In this document: positions 1 to 5,086 of the stretch, in pieces | Layout: each line of letters opens with the position of its first letter | How positions within the stretch are numbered: position 1 is the first letter of the stretch | Assembly (NCBI GenBank): GCA_903912275.1 | Contig: CAIWGR010000256.1 | Location: forward strand, 1 to 5,086 | Direction of reading: 5' to 3' | Length of the DNA: 5,086 nucleotides | Source: an uncultured delta proteobacterium | GTDB taxonomy: Bacteria; Myxococcota_A; Bradymonadia; REDH01 | Notes under the pieces: generated by a model | The model's database searches: none | Told to the model about the DNA's origin: nothing | What the model saw: only the letters and a program-made list of their open reading frames with translations | Made by a program: the position numbers and the translations under genes

Positions 1-677
1 AGTGAGGCGCAGGCGGTGTTGGGGAAGCCGGTGCGGGTGTAGCGGACGGCATCGAGCAGGGAGCCGTCTGCAGCTGTGAGGATGATGGCATCGTCGCCGT
101 TGGCGAGCAGCAGGCCGCTGTAGACGTAGTCTGGGGTGATGCCTCCGTTGACGGCGGCATCACCGCTTGCAGCGAGCAAGAAGGTCGCGCCTGGCGCCAC
201 GAGAATGGGCTCGGCGCCGGCGATGGTGTGGCTGTCGCTTCCGTCGTCTGTGATGACCACGCCACGGAGATCGTAGGGGGCCGCGGAGATGTTGGTGACC
301 TCGAACCACTCTCCGACGCCGTCGGAGACGGCGCAGGGGTCCTTCATCAGTTCGCTGATGACGATGGGCGTGGATGGAAGCGAGGTGTCCTCGGCGCCCG
401 TGTCTGCGTCGGCGGAGCCATCGGGCGTGGTATCTTCGCTGGTTGTGTCGGCGGAGCCATCGGGCGCCGTATCTTGGAGGGAGGTGTCTCCGTTCGATGT
501 GTCGGCGGAGCCGCTGTCGACGGTGGTATCGGCACCGCTGTCGATGATGGCGGTGTCGGCCTGTGTGTCGGCGGAGGTATCGGTTCCGCCGCCCGTAGAA
601 CGTGCGGTGTCTTCGCTGCAGGCAGCAAGCGCGAGCGGAAGTGCGAGCGCGATACGGAGGGAGCGGAGGGTTCTCAT
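1..677 (-). CDS. Lipoprotein with lamin-tail-like domain (C-terminus outside window)
   Basis: Exported, lipid-anchored protein of unknown role; 225 residues are visible and the frame is still open at the window edge. The first 20 residues form a lipoprotein signal peptide: an Arg-containing start (MRTLRSLR), a hydrophobic core and the lipobox LAAC with the acylated Cys at residue 20. Residues 21-103 are a low-complexity linker rich in Asp, Thr, Ser, Gly and Ala with repeated SADT units. From about residue 104 a globular domain begins (PIVISELMKDP, then GEWFEVTNIS, YDLRG and VVITDDGS), the typical opening of lamin-tail (LTD) beta-sandwich domains in bacterial surface proteins. The start is secure: an in-frame TGA lies only two codons upstream (684-686), and no other start precedes the signal peptide. 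Such linkers after a lipobox are common in myxobacterial surface lipoproteins. Partner and ligand are unknown; LTD domains are usually assigned structural or adhesive roles. Confidence 0.88.
   Translation of the reverse strand, partial: MRTLRSLRIALALPLALAACSEDTARSTGGGTDTSADTQADTAIIDSGADTTVDSGSADTSNGDTSLQDTAPDGSADTTSEDTTPDGSADADTGAEDTSLPSTPIVISELMKDPCAVSDGVGEWFEVTNISAAPYDLRGVVITDDGSDSHTIAGAEPILVAPGATFLLAASGDAAVNGGITPDYVYSGLLLANGDDAIILTAADGSLLDAVRYTRTGFPNTACAS
408..576. repeat. Short direct repeats encoding SADT units in the lipoprotein linker
   Basis: The plus-strand sequence GTCGGCGGAGCCATCGGGCG occurs exactly at 408-427 and again at 447-466, 39 bases (13 codons) apart. Shorter matches to its first part occur at 501-512 (12 bases) and 567-576 (10 bases). 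On the coding strand these encode (PDG)SAD(T/A) units inside the Asp/Thr-rich linker. The spacing keeps the reading frame, so gain or loss of a unit would change linker length without breaking the protein. Confidence 0.75.
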
Positions 678-682
678 GGGGC

Positions 683-688
683 ATCACC
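683..688 (-). promoter_or_regulatory. Probable ribosome binding site of the lipoprotein gene
   Basis: The minus strand reads GGTGAT with a 5-base spacer before the ATG. This matches the 3' half of the extended Shine-Dalgarno consensus (AGGAGGTGAT) but lacks the usual GGAG core, so it is a weak to moderate site. It supports the ATG at 675-677. Confidence 0.4.
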
Positions 689-701
689 GAGCGGGTGGTT
701 T

Positions 702-712
702 GGTGCGAAACT
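702..712 (-). repeat. First copy of an 11-base sequence shared by both intergenic gaps
   Basis: The minus strand reads AGTTTCGCACC, 24 bases upstream of the lipoprotein start codon. The same 11 bases occur at 2175-2185 in the gap before the photolyase gene. This copy is followed by AAAC, giving a small GTTT-N6-AAAC inverted repeat (698-711). It could be a regulator-binding site or a chance match; the identity is seen directly, the function is not. Confidence 0.4.
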
Positions 713-739
713 GCTAACCGTCGGGCGGCCCGCTGCCAA
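711..739 (-). promoter_or_regulatory. Weak candidate promoter upstream of the lipoprotein gene
   Basis: On the minus strand TTGGCA (734-739, five of six to the sigma-70 -35 box) is followed after exactly 17 bases by TAGCAG (711-716, three of six to the -10 box). This would start a transcript near 704 with a leader of about 25-30 bases. The -10 match is poor and GC-rich genomes use degenerate promoters, so this is only a candidate for the start of a separate lipoprotein transcript in the 70-base gap. Confidence 0.2.
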
Positions 740-747
740 GTCTCGCG

Positions 748-2127
748 CTACGCGCGGCGGGCTGCGACCCCGAAGGCTGCCTTGGCCCTTTCGGCCGCCA
801 TCCGGTGGTCCACCATCGGAGCGGGATAGCCTTCGGGCCGGAGGAGGGGCGTGTCGAGGAGCGCGTGGATATCTGCCGCTGGCAGCGCTGCGAGCTCCGG
901 CACCCAACGCTTGATGTAGGCTGCGGCGGGGTCGAACTTCACCTGCTGGAGCCACGGGTTGAAGATGCGGAAGTAGGGCGCCGCATCGGCGCCGGTGGAG
1001 GCCGCCCACTGCCAGGACCCGTTGTTCACGGCCGGGTCGTAGTCGGTCAGTTTCTGGGCAAAGTAGGCCTCGCCCTCGCGCCAGTCGATGAGGAGGTCTT
1101 TGACGAGGAAGCTGGCCACGATCATCCGCACCCGGTTGTGCATCGAACCCGTCTGCGCGAGCTCCCGCATGCCGGCATCGACGATGGGGTAGCCCGTGGT
1201 TCCCGCTACCCAGCGCGCCCAGTCGCTCGGGTCGTTGCGCCAGGCGACGGCCTCAAACTCCTGGCGGAAGGGTCGCCCGTAGACCTGCGGAAACTGGTGG
1301 CAGAGGTGGAGGAAGAACTCGCGCCAGTGCAACTCCCGCTCGATGCCGTGGCCCTGCCCATGCGCGTCACGGCTGCGCCAGCAGACCTCGCGCGGCGAGA
1401 CGGTCCCGAACTTGAGGTGGGGAGAGAGCTCCGTCGTGCCCTCCACACCGGGGAGGTTGCGGAGCTCCTCGTAGTTGCCGAGCGACTCAATCCGGTTCAG
1501 GTGCAGTTCGGCGGTTTTGCGCCCGCCGTGGAGGCGCGGTTTGGGGCCACTGAGAGACTCGATCTCCGCGAGGCGTTCCCATCCCGCGGCTGCATCGGAG
1601 GCAGCTGAAAATCGGGCATCTTGGGGCAGCGGCTGCGGCCGTGCGACAGGCTGCGTCATGGCCCGTTTGTAGAAGGGGGTGAAGACCTTGTAGCCCTCGC
1701 CGCCTGGCTGCAGCACCGTTCCCGGGCGATAGAGCACGGAGTCATCAAAGCTCTCCACCGCGATCCCGCGCGACCGGCAGGCGGCCTCGAGCGCACCGTC
1801 CCGCTGGAGGCTGAACGGCGTGTAGTCACGGTTCCAGATGAGCGTGCGGATCCCTCGCTCTTCGAGCCAGGCTGGGAGCTCATCGCTGCCCATCGCAAGC
1901 AATTCCAGCGAAGACCCCAGGGCTTGGAGGTGGCCGTCGAGGTCCCGGAGGGCATCGGCCATGAAGCCGAAGCCGAACGTGGAGAAGTAGCGGTGCCCCG
2001 GTCCCTGGCGCGGGTCGAGACAAAAGATTGGCAGCACCTCTCCCTGCGCGAGCGCCGCGCGCAGCCCGAGGTTGTCGTAGAGGCGAAGGTCTCTGCGGAA
2101 GAGGAAGGCTGTCTTGGTCGCGGTCAT
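748..2127 (-). CDS. phrB: Class I CPD deoxyribodipyrimidine photolyase
   Basis: Light-driven flavoenzyme that splits UV-induced cyclobutane pyrimidine dimers in DNA; cytoplasmic. 459 residues, close to E. coli PhrB (about 472), so complete. The N-terminal alpha/beta antenna domain opens with FRRDLRLYDNL (residues 10-20). The helical FAD domain carries TTELSPHLKFGTVSPR (231-246), ELHWREFF (265-272), TGYPIVDAGMR (311-321), MHNRVRM (329-335) and NNGSWQWAASTGADAAPYFR (368-387). By motif alignment with E. coli PhrB, the electron-transfer Trp triad is W296, W349 and W372; the dimer-contacting residues are E265, W268, N331, M335 and W374; the Asn beside the flavin is N368. All are present, which favours a working repair enzyme over a photoreceptor cryptochrome. 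The MTHF-contacting residues are not conserved, so the antenna may be another cofactor or absent. The gene follows the HD-GYP-like gene by 57 bases and could be co-transcribed with it. Confidence 0.96.
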   Translation of the reverse strand: MTATKTAFLFRRDLRLYDNLGLRAALAQGEVLPIFCLDPRQGPGHRYFSTFGFGFMADALRDLDGHLQALGSSLELLAMGSDELPAWLEERGIRTLIWNRDYTPFSLQRDGALEAACRSRGIAVESFDDSVLYRPGTVLQPGGEGYKVFTPFYKRAMTQPVARPQPLPQDARFSAASDAAAGWERLAEIESLSGPKPRLHGGRKTAELHLNRIESLGNYEELRNLPGVEGTTELSPHLKFGTVSPREVCWRSRDAHGQGHGIERELHWREFFLHLCHQFPQVYGRPFRQEFEAVAWRNDPSDWARWVAGTTGYPIVDAGMRELAQTGSMHNRVRMIVASFLVKDLLIDWREGEAYFAQKLTDYDPAVNNGSWQWAASTGADAAPYFRIFNPWLQQVKFDPAAAYIKRWVPELAALPAADIHALLDTPLLRPEGYPAPMVDHRMAAERAKAAFGVAARRA

Positions 2128-2134
2128 GGCACTG

Positions 2135-2138
2135 CTCC
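2135..2138 (-). promoter_or_regulatory. Ribosome binding site of the photolyase gene
   Basis: The minus strand reads GGAG with a 7-base spacer before the ATG at 2125-2127, which is optimal placement. It fixes this start, from which the conserved N-terminal strand (TAFLFRRDLR) begins within five residues, as is normal for the family. Confidence 0.7.
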
Positions 2139-2174
2139 GGGGCTCGGCTCATGAGATGCGGCCGCTGGCCGGAG

Positions 2175-2185
2175 GGTGCGAAACT
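2175..2185 (-). repeat. Second copy of the shared 11-base intergenic sequence
   Basis: The minus strand reads AGTTTCGCACC, identical to 702-712. Here it starts on the last base of the upstream gene's TGA stop and ends 47 bases before the photolyase ATG. The flanks of the two copies differ, so this is not part of a longer duplicated segment. Confidence 0.4.
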
Positions 2186-4716
2186 CAGGGCTTCTTGTCG
2201 CCGAGGTAGGCTGCGAGCAGCGCGTCGAGGTCGGCGGGCGCAGCAGGCGTTGCGTCGGCCGTCGCCCCGCTCGAAGGTGGCTGGGGCTCGGTGCGTCGGG
2301 CATACTTCCGAAGGAGCGTTGCCGTCGAGCGGGTTGGCGGCGGGCTGGGCGGCGGCGCGAGTTGGTCTATCTCTACGCGCAAGACGGAGGCGGGGTCTAG
2401 GCCTGGCGGGATGGGGGCGGTGCGCGGCCGCTCTTCGCCGGCGGCACCGGCAACCCCATCGCGGCCCGTGACGGAGGCTGCCGCGGGTAGCTGCCCGGTC
2501 TGACCGAGGCGCCGACGGATGCGGTCGGCGGCGCTAAGTGCCGCGGCCGCCGCGACCTCGGGCTGCTGCAGCTCGGGCTGATTGGGCTCGGGCTGCGCCT
2601 CTGTCGGAGTAGCAAACGCCGGAAACAGCTCGTCGCTGCTGAGCGCTGCAGTCATCGGAAGCGTCTCGGCCTCGGCCACCACAGCCGCGTGTGAAGCGGA
2701 GCGTTGGGCGGCGGCGGCGAAGGAGCCACTCTGCCTGCTTCCATAGGTCGCGCCAGCAGCGAGCGGGTCGGAAGGCATCGAGGGAGCCGCCGCAAAGGAG
2801 CCGGTCTGTCGCGCCTCCACCGAGGCAAAGGCTCCGCTTCCCTCGTTCTCGCCGCGCACGAGCGGGTGACTTCCCGAACCACGGACGGCGGAGAAACTCG
2901 CTGAGTCCCGCGCGCTGCGCTGCTCGCTGCCCACCGCCTCGTGCGAGCCCGTCCCCACCGTCGCGAAGGCGCCCGTGCTTCGCAATCCACCGGCCGAGAC
3001 GAGTGGCTCGACAGCGGTCGGCGCCAGCCGCGGATCGAGGGGGCCTCCAATCTTCAGGAAGGCCGTGGTGCCGCGCACCGAGAGGTGGGCTGCCCCCTTG
3101 TTGATGTTGGTCAGCAGGCCGAACTTTCGACGACCCTCGACCGCTGTCGTCGCGAAGACCTCGGCATCTGCGCGACGCGCCTGGTCCCTGGACACAGCCT
3201 CCGCGTCGGTCTCCTGCGCGAGCGCCGCTTTCACAGCTTCTGCCGTGGCTCGCTGCTCCCCCATCTGCTGACGCCAGACGGCGACCGAGCCATCCCGCTC
3301 GGCACCGCGCCATCGAAGCCCGATGCGTTCCGCGCGCAGCCGCTCCATGACGGGCGTCGGTGCCTCCGCGATGCGCTTCACATGGCCAAGCGCCGCATTC
3401 TCCCGCGCTGAGAGATCGACCTCACGTGGGTCGGCCGCCGCACCGCCCGGGCCGTGGCAGAGGAGCACGGTCGGGCGATCGAACGCGGAGGGCTTGGAGG
3501 GTGCCTCAAGTACGAGTGCCAGCCAGCCCGAGGAGAGCTCCACGGCAGTTCCCGTGGGGTAGAGGCGGATGCCATTGATCAGCAGATCGAGGCAGAGGTG
3601 ATCGAGCGCGTCCGTCGCTTCGGCCCGAAGCAATTCGACGACAAGCGCCGGTGAGCGTTGCGAGACCGCCGCGACCGTCAGTTCATCGATGAAGCGTCGC
3701 GCGGTCGCTACGACACGCGACTCGAAGAGGCTCTTCCATGCGCCGTCGGCGTCGCCCTGCATGCGGGCCCGCGCGTCGCGCACCACAATGGCGCGTAGCG
3801 CAGCTTCGCCTCGGAGCGTCCCGAGCCGGATGACGGCCGCGGCCGCGCCATCGGGCTCCTGGTGGCGGTCGCTCTCCGAGATGGGGTGAAGCAGGGCGCT
3901 GAGCGGGTCGCTGCCATCAAAGTAAAGGCTCCGCTGCCGCGCCGTGCCCACGCCCGACATGAGCGTCGTCATGACCACGCGCGCGGTCGTCGCCTCCGAC
4001 ACGCCCGTCTGCCGAACCATTGCTGCTGCAACAATGGCAGCATTGGCAGTGCGCTTCGCGTCGTCGGTGCTCAGATGCGCAGCGAGGATGACATCGAGCA
4101 CGACGGGCCGTTCCGCGTAGTTGATCTGCGCGATCTGCCGAGCGAGCCGCTTGAAGTAGCCTGCGAGCGAGTACTCCTGCGCCATCACCGATTCGTGCAG
4201 CCTACGAAGCACCAGCACCGTGAGTGCGTAGACCAGAAGCACGCGCTCTACGGGGTGCAGTCCTTCATCCTCGAAGCCGACCAGCATGCCCGGCTCTACC
4301 CGACGCAGCGTGACCCGGTCGCTCAGCTTGACCTCGCCCTCAACGGACGGCCTTTGGTGCGGGTTGAGGAAGAAGCCGACCAGCTCCTGTAGGTCGTGGC
4401 TGTCGGCGGAGGTCGACAACGAGAGCAGGTTGACCTCGCGCCCCTCCAGGAAGGTTCCGAACTCCCGGGAGGTCTCGTAGACCTCGCGGCTGGCGCGCAG
4501 CATCTGGCTGTTCACGAGCACCGTCTCGCCGTCGAAGAGCAGCGTGATCTCTTTCACATCCTCGCGCCGGATCTCCTCGAGAATGGCGCGTGTCTCATCG
4601 ATGACGGCGCGGATCGCATCGTTGTTGATCTGGTGGAAGGTGCCGACGCGAAAGAGCCTGTAGATCTGCTTGAGCGTGCGCTGGATGCTGACCGGATCGA
4701 GTTTTCCTGCCTCCAT
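2185..4716 (-). CDS. Degenerate (probably inactive) HD-GYP-like protein with long repeat-bearing disordered tail
   Basis: 843 residues, cytoplasmic: no signal peptide or convincing membrane segment. Residues 11-115 (IYRLFRVGTFHQINNDAIR, then TLLFDGETVLVNSQMLR) resemble the N-terminal domain that precedes HD-GYP domains in many myxobacterial proteins. Residues about 155-440 follow the HD-GYP layout, ending in the typical region LYPTGTAVELSSGW (385-398), RPTVLL and VDLS. The catalytic residues are gone: where HSVN is expected there is RTAN (222-225), where LLHDIGK is expected there is LMSGVGT (252-258), the HHE/GYP stretch is replaced around 311-327, and the VAD aspartate aligns with R340. Cyclic di-GMP hydrolysis is therefore unlikely; a binding or scaffold role is inferred. 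Residues 450-530 are charged, helical and possibly coiled-coil. Residues 575-680 hold the short motif repeats; Pro/Ala-rich sequence follows, ending in TATLLRKYARR (798-808) and DLDALLAAYLGDKKP (829-843). The ATG at 4716 is preferred over an in-frame GTG at 4797, which would overlap the upstream gene by 80 bases. Confidence 0.72.
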   Translation of the reverse strand: MEAGKLDPVSIQRTLKQIYRLFRVGTFHQINNDAIRAVIDETRAILEEIRREDVKEITLLFDGETVLVNSQMLRASREVYETSREFGTFLEGREVNLLSLSTSADSHDLQELVGFFLNPHQRPSVEGEVKLSDRVTLRRVEPGMLVGFEDEGLHPVERVLLVYALTVLVLRRLHESVMAQEYSLAGYFKRLARQIAQINYAERPVVLDVILAAHLSTDDAKRTANAAIVAAAMVRQTGVSEATTARVVMTTLMSGVGTARQRSLYFDGSDPLSALLHPISESDRHQEPDGAAAAVIRLGTLRGEAALRAIVVRDARARMQGDADGAWKSLFESRVVATARRFIDELTVAAVSQRSPALVVELLRAEATDALDHLCLDLLINGIRLYPTGTAVELSSGWLALVLEAPSKPSAFDRPTVLLCHGPGGAAADPREVDLSARENAALGHVKRIAEAPTPVMERLRAERIGLRWRGAERDGSVAVWRQQMGEQRATAEAVKAALAQETDAEAVSRDQARRADAEVFATTAVEGRRKFGLLTNINKGAAHLSVRGTTAFLKIGGPLDPRLAPTAVEPLVSAGGLRSTGAFATVGTGSHEAVGSEQRSARDSASFSAVRGSGSHPLVRGENEGSGAFASVEARQTGSFAAAPSMPSDPLAAGATYGSRQSGSFAAAAQRSASHAAVVAEAETLPMTAALSSDELFPAFATPTEAQPEPNQPELQQPEVAAAAALSAADRIRRRLGQTGQLPAAASVTGRDGVAGAAGEERPRTAPIPPGLDPASVLRVEIDQLAPPPSPPPTRSTATLLRKYARRTEPQPPSSGATADATPAAPADLDALLAAYLGDKKP
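2680..2979 (-). repeat. Encoded repeats of an 8-residue motif, x[ST][GA][SA][FH]xx[VA]
   Basis: Eight copies are visible in residues 580-679 of the HD-GYP-like protein: STGAFATV (580), GTGSHEAV (588), DSASFSAV (604), GSGSHPLV (613), GSGAFASV (626), QTGSFAAA (637), QSGSFAAA (662) and RSASHAAV (672). The central aromatic position is Phe in five and His in three. Spacing varies from 8 to 25 residues and codons differ between copies, which suggests selection on the peptide and not recent DNA duplication. Several copies have Arg or Gln just before the Ser/Thr. Function unknown; short linear binding motifs or kinase sites are possible. Confidence 0.65.
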
Positions 4717-5086
4717 CAGCGCCTCCCCGGTGCGAGCCGCGCCGTCAGTTTGATGATTGCCTCCTTGGCCGCGGCCTGCAGCTCGGGCGCGTTCCACCAG
4801 CGCCCCTTCGCGGCATCCTTGATCGCCTCGATCGCTGCGGGCGTTCGGGCATGCTCGGCAAGCAGGTCGACCGCGAGTTTGCGGCTCACATCGAGCGACT
4901 GGTTCTCCAAGAATCCGTGTGTCGCGGCGAGCTCGATGCAGAAGGCCTCGGCCTGCTCGGGCGCAATGGTAAAGAGCGTGGTGACCAGTGCGTGGCGATC
5001 GACGAGCGGCATGTCATGGAAGGAGAGACCGTTCACCTTCTCCATCACCGTCGAGGCCAGGCCGAAGAGCTTCGCCTTGCGGGCGA
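4716..5086 (-). CDS. C-terminal part of a helical, probably HEAT-repeat-like protein
   Basis: Only the last 122 codons lie in the window; the frame stays open from the stop (4716-4718) to the edge, so the true start is outside. An in-frame GTG at 5046-5048 followed by ATG at 5043-5045 is not a credible start, because the upstream codons continue as similar protein (ARKAKLFGLAS). The visible part is all-helical in composition, with paired-helix spacing, e.g. PLVDRHALVTTLFTI, AEAFCIELAATHGFL and RKLAVDLLAEHART, and a final segment with a WWNAPELQAAAKEAI stretch. This resembles the tail of HEAT-repeat proteins found beside HD-GYP-like genes in myxobacteria; that recognition is from memory and is an inference. 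Its stop codon overlaps the start of the next gene (TGATG), so the two are translationally coupled and the proteins are likely needed in related amounts. Confidence 0.7.
   Translation of the reverse strand, partial: ARKAKLFGLASTVMEKVNGLSFHDMPLVDRHALVTTLFTIAPEQAEAFCIELAATHGFLENQSLDVSRKLAVDLLAEHARTPAAIEAIKDAAKGRWWNAPELQAAAKEAIIKLTARLAPGRR
4722..4728 (-). promoter_or_regulatory. Strong ribosome binding site inside the upstream gene, setting the HD-GYP-like start
   Basis: The minus strand reads GGGGAGG with a 5-base spacer before the ATG at 4714-4716. It lies within the last codons of the upstream gene, whose TGA shares its final A with the ATG. The strong site plus the one-base overlap decides this start against the upstream in-frame GTG, and points to termination-reinitiation coupling. 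Confidence 0.8.

Noticed and set aside
744..756. Perfect 5-base inverted repeat (CGCGC-TAC-GCGCG) at the photolyase stop codon as a terminator
   Set aside because: The stem is short, the loop is three bases and no T-run follows in the direction of transcription, so an intrinsic terminator is not supported.
228..914. Plus-strand open frame (228 codons) spanning the lipoprotein gene, the gap and the photolyase 3' end
   Set aside because: Its Gly/Val/Arg-rich translation is the complement of the repetitive Asp/Thr linker, and it crosses two convincing minus-strand genes.
805..1608. Long plus-strand open frame (267 codons) opposite the photolyase gene
   Set aside because: It lies wholly antisense to a gene with unmistakable family motifs; long antisense frames are expected in GC-rich DNA, and its translation shows no recognisable domain.
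1621..2154. Plus-strand open frame (177 codons) opposite the photolyase N-terminal domain
   Set aside because: Antisense shadow of conserved coding sequence with no domain signature.
4717..4797. Longer 870-residue version of the HD-GYP-like protein starting at a GTG
   Set aside because: It would overlap the upstream gene by 80 bases and add a 27-residue segment of unconvincing composition; the ATG at 4716 has a strong ribosome binding site and a TGATG junction.
5043..5048. Start codons GTG/ATG as the beginning of a 110-residue gene
   Set aside because: The frame continues open to the window edge with protein-like sequence, and a strong ribosome binding site is absent; it is better read as the 3' end of a longer gene.

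Overview
This is a GC-rich window (well over 60% G+C by eye) in which every supportable gene lies on the minus strand, so transcription reads from high to low coordinates. Three traits suggest a myxobacterial-type bacterium (Myxococcota, Bradymonadales or other former Deltaproteobacteria): a lipoprotein whose lipobox is followed by a long Asp/Thr/Ser-rich linker and a lamin-tail-like domain; a long protein with an HD-GYP-like architecture and a low-complexity tail; and the codon bias. The placement rests on style of sequence, not on a marker gene.

In order of transcription: (1) 5086-4716 is the C-terminal end of a helical, probably HEAT-repeat-like protein that begins outside the window. (2) 4716-2185 encodes an 843-residue protein joined to the first gene by a TGATG stop/start overlap. 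It looks like a catalytically dead HD-GYP protein: the fold-level landmarks survive, but the positions of the metal-binding HD and GYP residues hold other amino acids. Its C-terminal third is disordered and carries at least eight copies of a short [ST]-[GA]-[SA]-[FH] motif. (3) 2127-748, after a 57-base gap, encodes a complete class I CPD photolyase with the FAD pocket, the tryptophan electron-transfer triad and the dimer-contacting residues in place, but without the usual folate-antenna contacts. (4) 677 to the window edge, after a 70-base gap, encodes a surface or periplasmic lipoprotein with a lamin-tail-like domain. It is cut off at the window edge.

Genes 1 and 2 form a clear translationally coupled pair and probably act together, perhaps as a signalling or scaffolding module; that function is inferred. 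The photolyase may be read through from gene 2 or have its own promoter. The lipoprotein is probably a separate unit. Both non-coding gaps (678-747 and 2128-2184) contain the same 11 bases, AGTTTCGCACC on the minus strand, which is the most unexpected non-coding signal here. No RNA gene, insertion sequence, CRISPR array or convincing intrinsic terminator was seen, and there is no gene-free stretch longer than 70 bases.
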